The notes: a model not told the origin generated them from the letters alone. 64,000 nucleotides of DNA from Zerene cesonia (GCF_012273895.1 NC_052120.1:4774001-4838000), one strand, 5' to 3'; positions 47,088 to 60,359 are shown, numbered from the stretch's first letter. Numbers and translations: made by a program.

Positions 47088-47385
47088 GTGTGGGGGTCGA
47101 GCATGCTTCAGCACGAATTGGGCCACCACACCCCCACAGAAAACCGGCGTGAAATAATAGCTTGCTATTGTGTTTCTTACGGTGAGTGGGGGAGCCGGAG
47201 GCCTATTTCCTTCTCCTCACCCTTCCCAGTCCATTCCTTCTTTCCAGTCATCAATTCTCTCCTTATCCCTTATCTTTTTAAAGCGGGCGTTGCATTCTCA
47301 GAGGTCTGAGAATGTTCATGGGCGGTGTTGATTGTTTACTATCAGGCGAATCAGGCTCAGTTGCCCGCTATGACATAAAAAAAAA
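47088..47385 (+). mobile_element. SINE family 1, near-full-length copy
   Basis: GTGTGGGGGTCGAGCATGCT, CAGAAAACCGGCGTGAAATA, GTGAGTGGGGGAGCCGGAGG, CATGGGCGGTGTTGATTG, TACTATCAGGCGAATCAGG and TTGCCCGCTATGACATA, plus a run of A. Closely parallels 15990-16320, lacking the GCTCGCACCGGGGAAGTACC part of the head. Open frames across it are not genes. Confidence 0.85.
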
Positions 47386-47389
47386 TATG

Positions 47390-49690
47390 TATATCGCCAT
47401 ACCTAAAGAAAAGGCTTACAAAGGAAAAATTGTAAAATATTTTATAGTGAGACTGATAAAACTGAATTTTATTTCTTTAAAATTCACTTCTATAGAATTT
47501 TTCAAGCGTCGACTTTTGCAACCTTGTCGACTTTTATTCAGAAATATTTATATTATGAATATCGTATTTGTCCCTAAGGTGCTGCTTTTAATAATTGAGG
47601 ATTTAATAGTTGTAAGATTCACGTTGCCGTATTATGATAATTTATGTTTTTAAAATTCTTTTTTTAAATTGTTCCCTGGAATTCAATCGTTTTGTGTAGA
47701 GACGTTTGTGTGTTCGTGGAAGTGGAAGTTTCGCTATTGATTTTAATACTTTATTTTATCGTTTATATCTTTTCTGTATTATCATACGATATATTCAATA
47801 AAATGAGATTAAAATATCCGTGAAAATTTCTTAAATATTGCGAACAGTCTCTCATGTATTGTCTCACTAACCTCATTTTAATAATTAATCTGTTACTTAA
47901 TCCAGCGTTTGAATACTTTATGAGATCAATCACAAAGAGTAAAATTTAATGTATTTATATTGAGTTTTACTCTCTGTGAACCTGTTTAGGTTAGTTACTT
48001 TTTGTATACTCATTTTAATAAATCTATACGTAGTTAGTAAGTATGTGCATTAACTTTACATAATATTGATTGAATTATACTATCTCTCACCAGGCACTTA
48101 GCAGAGAAATGTCTCATAAAAACTATCGATTTTATAGGTGGTAATAAACGGAACGTAAAATTATGTAGAAAAGTCGTGTGTCAATACGAGCTCTACTTGG
48201 TATTCGGATCATAGAGTGATATTGGCATGATAATGTATGTTATTTATGTACATACCTACGTTCGTTATTTGTGATGTCGAGTGGGGAGCAGTATATCTTG
48301 AAGTTTACCCAAAACTGGTTAGCAATATTAATGCTTCGTACGTGGTAATCTTACTGATGTCGATTGTGTATCATGGTTGTTATGAAGTATTGTTTTCGAA
48401 ACCAAAATCGAGTTATCCTATTTGCTACAAATATTAACAGTACATGTCTATGCTTTTCATCAAATATAAATAAGTCTTTTCCAAAGCGTTTCTAAATAAC
48501 GAAATTCGTTGTAGACTTATTTTGTCTGTGTTATTCGGTACTTGCGGTTTCGTTGCTTAAAACTTATTCATATTGTATCAAAATGTATTGGTATATAATA
48601 AAAATAATACACTTCTAGCACAGGTTTTAGAAATTAGATTTATATTGTCACTCTTAAGATCACTTCTCTATAAAATGTATAAATAAAAACGAATATTTTC
48701 AAGGTCGCTGTTTAGGTGCACTTTCTTCGTTATAAAAATGGATAATTTATTGTAATTTTCTTAATGAAAATGGTAAAATATTTATTTAAATGTTTCAGGT
48801 TATTTGTGTGAATGAAAAAGTTGTAGATACGATATTAGTGGACTACCACTAATACACTTGTACTAACAAGTGCTCAAATTTAAATTCGAAATTCAGTATT
48901 TTCATCTTGATTTATTTAGTAAGCAGATATCGTCAATAAACTACGAATGTCAGTTGTTTATTTAGTGTCTGTGTTGAATGTATTACTTTATTATGAGCTT
49001 AACACACCGTTATACCTACATTTATACATATTTCATGTGTTTTAACGAAATGCAGCGTATGTGTTGTAGGAAATATCGTTACCACAATGAGTTATCATTC
49101 TGGTATAAGAATGATTTGCTTTTATATTGAGTTCCCCTCTCTTCCTTATACGAAGCGTCTGCCAGTAGGTCTCAATTTCCGAATTATACATGACAAATAG
49201 GTAAGGCCTGCTGGGGAAACTGCATACGAACATAAGTGGTGTGGAAATGAGTTGTCCCGCGAAAACTCGTATTAAGTTATACTTTGAGGAATTCATACGT
49301 CGAAACTTACCTTTTTTTATATTTTTTTTGTTTCTTTTTCAAGTTTATTTTGTTGTTGTATATGATTAAATTCTAGTTGATTCAGGAAAGAGATATGGCC
49401 AGAATTTGATTTTATGACGTCTTTCCAATATGGCGGCTCGAGCGAAAAAATACAAGGCGGCAAAGCGGACATTTTAAAAGAACTCATTAAAATTCATTTA
49501 ATCATTTGACTACAAAACTCCCTAAACTTTCTAGGTAAAACTAGCAAATAATTGAACTGATATAGTAAAGGTATTCCATAAAAAATGATTATAAAACTAC
49601 ATTAATATATTTCATAGTACTATATATGTATATTTTATCTTTCGTATTATATTTATGCTCTGCCCTACTCCTCTCCTCTATCTAATTTCT
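47390..49690. other. AT-rich non-coding stretch
   Basis: No recognised feature. Confidence 0.35.
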
Positions 49691-49699
49691 CTCTGTACG

Positions 49700-49822
49700 T
49701 CTGGTTGTGTGGAAGAAATCGCTATATAGCGATAAGACCGCCATTTGTTTATAATGTATCTATATTAAGGTTTTTATGATGTTTCAAGAGCAATAAAGAG
49801 TTAATAAATAAATAAATAATTA
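49700..49822 (+). repeat. LINE-type 3' tail, copy 2
   Basis: GTCTGGTTGTGTGGAAGAAATC, a perfect stem ATCGCTATATAGCGAT (49718-49733), AAGACCGCCATTTGTTTATA, and ending AGCAATAAAGAGTTAATAAATAAATAAA. Parallels 23980-24122. The terminal short tandem repeat fits target-primed insertion. Confidence 0.7.
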
Positions 49823-49824
49823 AA

Positions 49825-51560
49825 CTAATAAAATCGCAAACCAAAGTAGTCAACGAAAACGTGACAGTGACATGAAATTGCATTTCAAACATAAATATTT
49901 CCAGTAGTCACCCCGGTAAATAAAAACATCACTAAAAATACTAAATACGACATAATTATCTTCTCTAGTTGAACAAGCTTGAACTGATTATAATGTTCTA
50001 TTTTAAACAGCCTTAGGAGTTAGTGATAGTTTATGTACATTTCGGCATTTTCCATTTTGATTTTACTCTGTCTAATGAATTCTGTATCTGCGATAGATTT
50101 ATCGCTTATTTATAATAACTTAAATCGAATTTTAATTTATCATTGAAGCTTAACAAACTGAGTAAACAAACCATTTCGACAAAAAAGATATTGGTCAGGC
50201 ATTCAATAGAATAATAGCAGACAAAAAATTACGGGAGCACATTTTTATACCCGCCCCGTCATAACCGGTCAAAACAAATTGTGTTTGAGAAACTTGTGGC
50301 GTGTCATATAAATTATAAAAAAATCCACGAGTTTTATACAATATCTACACCCAGAAAAACAAGCTACATTAATTTGAATATATTGTGTAATTAAATTTCC
50401 GATAACAGGTCAAAGTATGTAACACATAGGACTCATAATCATCTTATTCGAGCTGTTACGTTAGAGATAATTGAACTCAAAATCATTCTCAAAAACTTGT
50501 TATTCCAGAAAAGTTTTACAAGTGTTTATTATTTGACATTTTGTAAAACTACTAACGTCATACACCACCTTCAATTATTGAAAAAACTTCTTAATTTGTA
50601 TACCTATGGATATTTGGCGTATCGTCGGTCGGGAAATGTAATTAATAATGAAAACTAAGACTCGGATCTTCTCTATTATTAGTACAGTGAGAGATTGGGA
50701 TACTCCGAGTGTGAACTGAATTAAACAATTTGTGTCCTATCACATAAAATGTTATACCATTAAAACGTTAATAACTTTAAACTAGTCTCAATCAAAATAA
50801 TGTAGACTTTTTGTTGCATAATTGTTATTGAACTGCGATAACTCGTCTTAATAATGACTTACTATCGATACCGATGGCTAGGAAACTTTCATGAGACTGA
50901 AACTAAAACATTTATTTATTTCTCACTAGATTCTGATTATGCTTCACTCACTTATATTGAGATAGCTGTTTCCATACAGATATTTTGTGAAAGGTAGATT
51001 AATTTATGCCTACATAAAAACTTATCCAAACTCCACTATCAACTCCGAGCGTGATAGCGAACCTATCGAGCAGAATTTCGTCTGTACCTATTTCTAAAAG
51101 AGATATTGATATACTTTTACTTGTATTTGATTAGGATTTATTTTGTGTTATTTTATGCATGTTCTTCTGACATTGATGATCAAACAGCTGAGAAAAATGG
51201 CATAACTGCAAAAACTTTCGAAGGTTATGGCCCTTCTCGCTATTAGATCATAAATTGTCTGTAAAGTTCGTCTTGAATCCCTCATAAAATGTGGGAAAAC
51301 TCTTTTGTATATAGATAGTAGAAATATAACTAACCGGTCGATATAACTTTCCTTAAGGTGTTACATATAAATATTTGTATTTTCTACTTATATGTCAGCT
51401 ATTACATGAATATTTTGTTAGTTTAACAATAACACGTACAATAACAAACCAACAGAGATATCTGGCAATTTTAAATGGAATTATAAGCTCGGTTTATTTA
51501 TGCGATGCTCACGAAAAAAGAGACTTCATGAACGTACATTTATGTACATATTAACATTAT
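49825..51560. other. AT-rich non-coding stretch
   Basis: No recognised feature. Confidence 0.35.
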
Positions 51561-51565
51561 AAAAT

Positions 51566-51812
51566 CGACGATGGAGCTGGTGGGTTGCGTAATGATAAGC
51601 GCCCGCTCAAAGCTCAAGCTACATCAACATTTACAGAGGCCTAATGTGCCTGCAAATGGGTTGCAGTCTTTAAAAAGTGTGGGATAAATAAAGGACTCAG
51701 GGAGGGAGGGAGGAAAATATTGTGAAGGGGAAAGCATACGGGCGGTTCTCCCACTTATTTCGTATTAGTGACTATTTCACGCCTATCTTCAGCTTCGAGC
51801 TGGCCTAATTAA
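51566..51812 (-). mobile_element. SINE family 1, inverted diverged copy
   Basis: On the minus strand, GGCCAGCTCGAAGCTGAAGA, TAGGCGTGAAATAGTCACTA and GTGGGAGAACCGCCCGTATG, a pyrimidine-rich middle (TTCCTCCCTCCCTCCCTGAG), AGGCCTCTGTAAATGTTG, then GGGCGCTTATCATTACGCAA and CCCACC. Same block order as the family, 5' end truncated. Confidence 0.65.
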
Positions 51813-51814
51813 AT

Positions 51815-53760
51815 TGTTTTGTATCTCAATTCAAGCCCTAGCACAACATAATTTGAATGCGCACAATTATTCTTAATAAACGACGCAAAAAAGTTATTTA
51901 CAGAAAGTAGTTTGAATAAACGAAACGGGAAGCTTCGCTATTCACGAGTAAGTAGTGTTTAAAATGTCTTTTTCTAGTCCATGTATTTTATTCGTTCACT
52001 GACCGCGAGAGGACGTGTGCGGAATAATATTACTGAAACGGATTTATACATCTTTGTAACATTGTAAATTGCGTTACTTTTGCGCCACTCACCCTGAGTT
52101 ACGACTAAACTTTATTCGCTAGGACTTTTCATGAGCTGTATCGATAAAAATCAACGATTTGATGAGACCGTAAAAATAGCAGATACGCTTACGCTTTTTA
52201 CGTAAAAATAGCAGATACGCTTCGGTTTTTACGAATGCGTCATTGATGGCACTTTCAGTGGAAAAGTGTCACATTATTGCAATTTTCACACAAATTTGAT
52301 AGTATTCTACCGATACACTTGATGTTTGTGCAACAAAATCATTGTTATTAATCGAACATTGTAATTCATTTTCCAATTTATGTAATAAAAAAAAACTTAG
52401 TACTTAACAATGAGTGATACAAACAGACGGAAATATAAAGGTTCATTACGAAGCGACGTTCATGAATAGAGCAGCAAGTTATCTCGTTATAACTAATTGC
52501 CTCTTATAGAACTGGAATGAAAGTAATAAATAAGACGAATGACCCGCTACAACGATATATTCATCACGATAAGCGCATCATCAATCTTTTTCTTACGTCC
52601 TGTACCTTGCCTGCACACGACCGCTACCTCGCTCTCGAAAATCATTAAACGTTTTAATACAGATAGTATAACATTTATAATATTACTAGTCATAATATTA
52701 CCTATTGAATATTTGAAATTCCATTTCAAATAAGGCAACTGTTCAAGAGATGTCCGAAATAAAATGTACATTTTGTTTACAAGTGATGATATTAATACAA
52801 GGTGCAAAAGGAATTAAAAGTGCGCAACGCAACACACTGAAAAGTTTTTGAGCCAAAAATTGTACTTACTTGATTTGGTATTCGAAACCATTTATATTAT
52901 TACTTAATACTATCTGTGCCAATGTGGCAATAAAGCATAAAATTAAATTAAGAATTATCGAGATAGTCCTGTATTCAATTTTTTTCATAGCATTAATATT
53001 TTCTCTGCAGCCAATCCTTTGGGAATATGACTCATTTTCTTTTAATATATTTACGGTGAAACTTGCATTTTCGCAGCCCATATTGAATTTATTTTTCGAG
53101 TGTTCAGGAATAATTATAGTAAGTATTTTGTTGCTGCACGAAATTGGAGAAAAGCGATCATTTTTGGTTTACATTCCCTGAATTAAATAATTTAAACTTG
53201 ATATTGTAAATTACGTACATAAATGGTATCCTTTTTTATACGTTCTGCATATCTAGTTAATTAATATCAGCTTTGTGGTTACACTAGAAAGAAATAAGAG
53301 AACAAACCTTCTTATCCCATAGAAAATATATACAAAACGACTTAAACAGCAAACTAGCATACTTGAGTTCGAGCTACATATAATGTGGAATTTGTCATTA
53401 GTTTTCTGAAAAAATAAAAAGCATCCTCGTAAAGTAACCACATGTTGGTAACTTTCTTGCACGAAAAAAAACGCACTTTTGTTTTGTAGAACTTCGTTGT
53501 GTAGATCAAAATTTAGTACTGCTTGGAATAAAATTCAATTCTATTACAATTGATTTATAGCGGCTAAAAGGCGATCTTTGATTTCTTGAAATTAAGTTTA
53601 CCAGAGACTTATCTATACATTACTCTAACTTCAGAAGTCTGTAATTTTCAATTCATTGTATTGATGTACTGTTTATTGCTTTTAAATTACATATTTACGA
53701 AAACTGTTTATATCCTTGATACCAATACTTTTGATGTATAATTTTGCATTATTTATATAA
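51815..53760. other. AT-rich non-coding stretch
   Basis: Apart from the tandem duplication at 52169-52234, nothing recognised. A frame at 52870-53181 is hydrophobic throughout but AT-driven and without family resemblance. Confidence 0.35.
52169..52234 (+). repeat. Tandem duplication of a 32-33-base unit
   Basis: CGTAAAAATAGCAGATACGC plus TT occurs at 52169-52190 and again at 52201-52222. Each copy is followed by a short variant ending TTTTTACG. Confidence 0.9.
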
Positions 53761-53764
53761 ATTA

Positions 53765-53885
53765 ATCAGCTTTCCGCCCCGGTTTCTTTGTATATGTGCC
53801 TAATATAGCTTATTTCACTTAGTGAATATACAGCTTTCGAATGGTGAAGGAATTTATCAAATCGTTTAACGTTTCTGTGCAAAAC
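53765..53885 (-). repeat. Interspersed repeat fragment, inverted
   Basis: AATCAGCTTTCCGCCCCGGTT, CTTAGTGAATATACAGCTTTC and GAATGGTGAAGGAATTTATC match the CAGCTAGT-end repeat read backwards (compare 21730-21870). Confidence 0.6.
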
Positions 53886-53889
53886 ATTA

Positions 53890-56800
53890 CGAATATAAAA
53901 CACAAACATATCTTTTAATAATCCTAGTTAAGAATTTATATTATACATGAAAGCTTGTTTATGAAGTTATTCTCTAAGTAATATGATATTAGTGTAATAT
54001 TTATAATCTGTTTTCATTTTTAGTAAAAGCGTAAACTAAATAATTTAAAAAATCGTTATTTGTCTTAAACAGCTTCGTTAAATAATAACATGATATGAGA
54101 AATGCTCGTAAAATCAGGAATCCTCAAAAACGGATATTTATTATTCTTGACGGTATTTTTTCTTATTCCACTGAACTTACTAAAAAGGCAACTACATACG
54201 TTCAATCACAAATATATAACAAGAATAGGATACCACTGAAGCAGGATAGAGGGTATTTAAAGTAGTCTCGCCATAAGAAGTAAATGCAGTGAGCTAAATA
54301 AATATATACTTTATTCTATTACATGCGATGTTACGCGGATGGAATAATTTCACAATTTCAGTGGATCCTGTAGCAGCGCTAGAGATATCACATAACAATA
54401 TCAGTTTTAATAGGTTTTAACTATGAATGGAAACGATGAATTATATCATTAATTGGTAATTATTATATGGATATTAAAATTCCAAGCTCGTCTCTCATTT
54501 AACCATTAAAGAACTGCATTTTCTCCATAATTTTTTTTTATTTAGAGCATTAAGTTGAACGTAGTCTGTATTTTGGCAAGAGGATTTTAAAGCAGCCGAT
54601 TATTAGATTATTTATAAACTGATAAGCTAAACTTAACTAACTGTTTGGACTTACGGACTTAACTAATAAAACGACGTATAATTTGTAATGGTATTTCCTC
54701 AGACAAAAGTTTTCCATCTGAAAGGTATTTTCTGTCGAAAGTGTAATAAAATATGTTCCTCGTTTAATTATTAATTGTGCTGGTGTTTTCGAGTATCGAT
54801 CGAGAACTTCTCGGTATAGAATTTTAAGCTACACATTGTTATGTCGGTTCATATTAAACTTTTGATCACAGAAACTGGTCACAGTGGACTTATATAACTA
54901 CTGTGTATGCTGCAAAAGCGTACACAAAGAATTTCCAAGAACCGTCAACAATATGCATTCTAGGAATATTGCGTTTTATAAACTCGAGGGTCTCATCGGA
55001 GCATTGTATGAACACGTACATACACACGTACGTACTTACGTTTCATAGTAAGTTGGTATATCTGTTACCAATCAAAGTAATTCACATGTAAATTGCTTCC
55101 CTGAACTGCGCCAGCCAATAGCCTAGCATGGTTTAACAGTAATAAACCCAGTTAGGAAACTAGTGTACCATACTGATGAACTAATGACATTCTGTTAACT
55201 CCCCGACCAGCCACTTCGACGCAGTTATCGAAATTGTGTTAAACACTTCGGTATGTGCTCAAGTACATAGATTCTACGGCACTCCTACAACACTTGTTTA
55301 CCTTCAGTTTATTAGTGATCTAATTTCAAGGGGTTGCTTTCGGTAAGCCATTTTAATGTGAATAAGAGCTTAGCATCGGCGCTGGATATATTATTATGGT
55401 TTAATAAAATTGATTATTTTATAAATATTGTCTTACAGAACTGATATATATGTGTCATAGCTCTAATATGAAGTATGTTAAAACAAATTAAACTGCAACG
55501 TAACAGATTTCTCAAAAAAGCTGTATTTAAATTTTTGCGCAATCGTGCCGAAATTGAATTTGTGGAGTTTAATCAATTTTTTCAATATAAAAAATGGTTA
55601 TATCTGTAATCGGTTTCGATACCATTCGAACGGATATGAACCTTGTACTTACGTAATAAAACCACGGCGGCGCGCCCCACAGCTTATCTCTGTGGAGCAG
55701 CCTCACGAATATAAATCTAAAAAATTGATAGCAATTTATATGTTAAACATCGGCCTGAGTGAGATATTTCTTCTTGTATATAATACGTACATGCATTCGG
55801 TTTCCATGGATACGGAACACTGTAATCCTCATAAACCAAATATCAAATAATCATTTAATGTTATGGAGTATTTACAGTTTATTCGTTGACGGCACGAGTA
55901 AAATAGAAACGACGTAATTATTATTAAGCTTAGAACTAAGTAATCGTTTGCAACTAAAATTAAAACAGCATAACTTGAAATACGACACGGTGTCTTTCCT
56001 GATACGCTGAAATCACAGAGCGTCGTGTCTTATATTCCATTTCATTTTTTTTGTCAAGGGATGACACTCGATACGATGGCGAAACGTATTTACATCATCC
56101 TATAGCATGCAACCCCAGATACCCTCGCCAAATGTTAATATGAAGATATTCAAGTTTTACCTTATTTCATATAGGTAAATGGTTTGGTTTCCTTTCCATT
56201 TGTTTTTCTCAATTTTATTCTTTCTAGAATATTTAACTTATGTCGTAAAGGGTAACACTGTTATTTTGTTGTTTTCAAAAAAAGTTAAAAACTTGATTTT
56301 TCTATTTCCTTTCTGTACATTTAATGAAACGCTTTCGAAATGAAAAGGAATAAAAAAAATAATACTGTGCGTATTGATTTCTTTGTAGGAACCTTCGAAA
56401 GCCCGTTTAATCCGTTCGCCAGAATTAAACCATCCATTCAACAATAAAAATAATGAACTGCATTCGACAGATCTATCGGAGTCGAATGATTTTACAGTTT
56501 TTTATGAAAACAATTTTTTCAAGATTTGAATACAAATGAACAGATTACAATGTTTCAGTTAAAAATTTACGTTCATATAAGCCACTTCATTCTCATAAAT
56601 TGCACGTAATAATTATGGAGGTATAAACTACTAAAATGAAATGATTAAACGGAGACCAAAACTCAATCTAAAATTACATGCAATTTACTTCATGTTGTAG
56701 TGTAGTTAGCTTCTAACTTTATCAATTTACATAAACACTACTAAATTTAAGCAATAGTAGACAAGATTTCTAACCAGGAAACGTTGTCAGTGCAACATCC

Positions 56801-58495
56801 ACAAAATTATAGCTAAAGTTTAGTTTTACGTGTTTCGCTGTAAGTTCGCACACCTCGCGTTCTTCATAAATGCGCACGGCAGGTATAAACAACGAAAATG
56901 AAACTTTTGCAACCCCTTGTTTTTCTCGAACTAGTTTACCGTCCTATAGTAACTTCATTTAACACCAATCTTTGTTATATTTCTTGGCTCTAGTTTGATC
57001 AGAACATTAAATTCTCCGTGAATATAGTTTCCTTAAATAATATTCCTTGTTAGTTATTGTAATAAGTATGGTTGTGGTAGTACATATATGATTGAGTATC
57101 GATTACTGTGAATACTTTGTGGTTTTACAGAATCGATATAGTATGTCTAAGGGTATCTTATTATTACTTCTTTACGTTTTATCCTAGTAGGCATTTGTTT
57201 TTTAATAGAAGTTAGGAATATGATATATATTCCATCAATTCAACATTTATATGTATACTTTATAGTATATAGATTTGAAAGTAATTTAAATCGGCAATTT
57301 AGCACTCATTTGCTTACTCCGTTATTTCTCCATACGATTATTATGCCTTGATACAATAATAGTATTCAATGTATACAGAAGTCTCGTGAAAATTGCCCAA
57401 TCTGATGCGCCCAAATCGACAAGTGCATTCGAACAGACGGCACATGTATAACGGAATTCAATGTACAATATATTTTGGTTCACACGATGACAATTGCATA
57501 CAATGTTTTAGTCAGTAAGCAATTAGGATACGACCGGAGGAAGACAATTCGTGCGAATATACGAATATCAATTAATTCTTTGAGAATCTTTTTAGAATCA
57601 AATTACGACTCTGTCAATGTTATTTATCTCTCGCGATGTATTTTGAAAAAAAAAATGTATAATGTGCAAATTCAACTTTTTGTAAATAAGATATACAAGG
57701 TGTAATCGTTAAAAGGCGGTTATTCCGTAACTATTAGATATATCGAAAAACTTTTAAAGTCATATCGAAGGTACTTAACATAATGAGTAAAATGACCATA
57801 AAACCTTTTTAATAATAAAGCGAGAAATATCCAAAAACCTTACGCAGTGCAATTTTCTCAGATAAGATCCATTACGTCTTATACTCTACAAAACGTATAA
57901 TGAAATATATACACGTCTGTCGGCTAAAACTGTTCGTTATTATAATATTATAACAAATGTTTATAGTGAATGTTATTTATGGAATGTTAAAGGTTTCGAA
58001 TATTACAAGTGTTCAAGAACCGTGACCCGCTGGCAAACCTATTTCCATTTCCACAGGCTCTCGACGTTACGATGGTAATTGCTGTGAAACGACTGACATA
58101 CATTATAACATAACTATTCAAAATTCACTAGCATGATACAAATGTAAGCAATTATAAACCTTGTCATGTTTCTGTGGCTAAAGAGACCAAAATTATATCT
58201 TGAACAATGACACATTGCAGTTGCACTGCGATCTTGCATTGTTGCTCTTATATTATTCGCAATACTAAGGTTTTATATTTTTTACTAGATCTTAGACATT
58301 AAAATAAAACTTTTTGCATTAAGAGTCTACGAAAGTATCAAAGCTGACTTTTTTTAATAATAGTTTTAGGTATGAGGTAGAAAACACAAAGTTTTCAACA
58401 AATATTTGAAGTCTTTATATAATCACGACTATATACATGTATTTTAACTACTGTAAAAAGTAATGTTTGTGTAACTAGTCTTTGCATTTGAATTT
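53890..58495. other. AT-rich non-coding stretch
   Basis: No secure feature. A GC-rich patch at about 55662-55710 contains ACGGCGGCGCGCCCCACAGC. On the minus strand it is followed by a strong donor GTAAGT. Confidence 0.35.
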
Positions 58496-58499
58496 GCGT

Positions 58500-58702
58500 C
58501 TATGCAATGCTCACTTTTAAGAAGTAAACGAAAGCCACAGGATGCAGACAGGAATAAAGTAATGGAATGGGCACGGTGAGCAAAACGATACGGGCCCATG
58601 TCCCCCCCGCTCACCAGTAACACATATGCATAGCATGCTACTATTTCAAGCCTATCTTCTGTGGAAGTTCTGGCCTGAGTACCCTCCCCCGGTGTGGTAC
58701 TT
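58500..58702 (-). mobile_element. SINE family 1, middle portion, inverted
   Basis: On the minus strand, AGTACCACACCGGGGGAGGG, CCACAGAAGATAGGCTTGAA, ATAGTAGCATGCTATGC, GGTGAGCGGGGGGGACATGG and GCCCATTCCATTACTTTATTCC correspond to the body of the family. It lies directly beside a plus-strand head and tail of the same family. Confidence 0.65.
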
Positions 58703-58721
58703 TTAGTAGTGAGGTATTGAA

Positions 58722-58850
58722 TGTGTGAGTCGAGCATGCTTCGGCATTAATTGATCCAGCCAACTATCTTACCCATCTGCAAATTTCCATGGGCGGTGAT
58801 AGCGCTAACCCGGCTACCGACTGGCTCCTTTACCGACGATGACATAACTC
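58722..58850 (+). mobile_element. SINE family 1, head joined to tail
   Basis: TGTGTGAGTCGAGCATGCTT, CGGCATTAATTGATCCAGCC, then after a deletion CCATGGGCGGTGATAGCGCT, AACCCGG and ACGATGACATAA. The missing body is found inverted immediately upstream. Confidence 0.65.
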
Positions 58851-58854
58851 ATCC

Positions 58855-60110
58855 ATTTATTTACTTGAACCTTTGTTGAAGTTTTAAATCTCACTTAAAA
58901 ACTACTCACCGAGTAAGCAGTTACCCTTATTAATACCACACGAAATATTCGTAAGTTTACCTTTTATTATATTTCCGACTTATTAAAAGGAGGCATTTCT
59001 ATGTTCCACGGAATATCATTTTGTTTTTATTGACTTGTGGTTAAAAATAAACATTCTGTCTATTCGTGAAAAATAATGTTAAGGAACAAAATTCTTCTAA
59101 ATGTTATTAGAATTTACACTTTCACGTTGATTATATATTTCAGAGATTAACCTATCATAATATTTTAAATTCGTAAAGCAAATTATGCCTAACCAATACA
59201 TTATATTGAATTTCAAATAAATATAAAAGGGCATTTGAGCAGGGCAGATTAAAGTCACATCAAGACGTATTTTACACCCCTGTCGTTTAAAGGAGAGAAG
59301 GGTTCATTTTCCCATATTAATTAGCATAAATGTTATCTAATTTAACACTGTATATTTTAAAAATCAAATAATATTTCACAATTCCTTGTGAGTACTGGAA
59401 AACTGTATGTTTATTTTACTTGATGTCTTACCTAACAAATATTATTGATTTTCAATATAATTACGTACATATACAATTAGTGTTTATTTAGGTATTGTGT
59501 CATTTGATTTTTTATAAGTGGTACATCGTCTAAATATATGTGAATATTTTATTTGAATTGAAAATCTTTTACAAAAAAATGAAGATGTAACTATCTGTAC
59601 CTACAATTATGAATTCCCTCAAGATAAATATTATATATCGGCAGATTTTCTCATTTCCCATCGCAACAAGCAAACAAGCATTCATTTTTATATATTCTAC
59701 TTGCTGTGGAATTTTTGGTTAGCAACGTACAGAGGTTGTTTGATAAAAATAAAGAAAAAGTTTACCTCACAACTGTTACCGAAAACGAATCCCTCAGTGT
59801 TTAAATGAAAAACTTACACATTTTTATTTTATTTTATACAATGAAATGCTTTCGAAAGAAACATGTTATAACTAACTAGAATTTAATACAAATCTCAAAG
59901 AAAAGGAAAGTAAATACTCATTTATAAATTAAATACAACGTTTAATAAAAATTTCAAGTTTTTATTGTTTGTAACAATAGTCCATTTTTAATTTCCATTT
60001 AAATACTTCATTCAAGTTCCATTCCAACGTCGATTGATCCTGAACGTAATACATGAATGGCACACTCGAATTTCAGACGCTATTACGGAAGTATTGAAGC
60101 TATTATAGGA
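58855..60110. other. AT-rich non-coding stretch
   Basis: No recognised feature. Confidence 0.35.
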
Positions 60111-60114
60111 CTAT

Positions 60115-60291
60115 TTAGATTCCAGAGCGCGGGAATGCAAACCCGGGCGTATTAGGATGTATTTGTCGTAAAGCCTTGTCTCTCCTTTCTTTCGCCGTTA
60201 TGATTAATGACATGTTATTTTTCATTCTAACAGCTGCCGCTTTTTTTTCTACTTTCAAGTCCTCGGCTGACGTACGCCTATTAGTCAACTT
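60115..60291 (-). CDS. Possible terminal coding exon, unrecognised protein
   Basis: On the minus strand a good acceptor (CCAAACCTTTCAG) precedes AAG at 60291. The frame then runs 58 codons to TAA at 60117-60115: KLTNRRTSAEDLKVEKKAAA, then VRMKNNMSLIITAKERRDKA and LRQIHPNTPGFAFPRSGI. It is rich in Lys, Arg, Ala and Glu, with a helical middle and a Pro/Gly tail. This looks more like real protein than the other AT-driven frames here. I know no family, and no partner exon is visible. Chance is possible. Confidence 0.3.
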   Translation of the reverse strand, partial: KLTNRRTSAEDLKVEKKAAAVRMKNNMSLIITAKERRDKALRQIHPNTPGFAFPRSGI

Positions 60292-60359
60292 CTGAAAGGT
60301 TTGGATGTGAAATTTAAGGATATTTTTATTGCTATTGTCATGTGATTTCAATTTGTAAT

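Noticed and set aside
46989..47653. Open frames of 106 and 113 codons
   Set aside because: Driven by SINE family 1 and AT-rich flank; no protein family resemblance.
52870..53181. Hydrophobic 103-codon frame suggesting a membrane or chemoreceptor-like exon
   Set aside because: Hydrophobicity follows from AT-rich codons (Ile, Leu, Phe); no motif, acceptor or donor in the right place.
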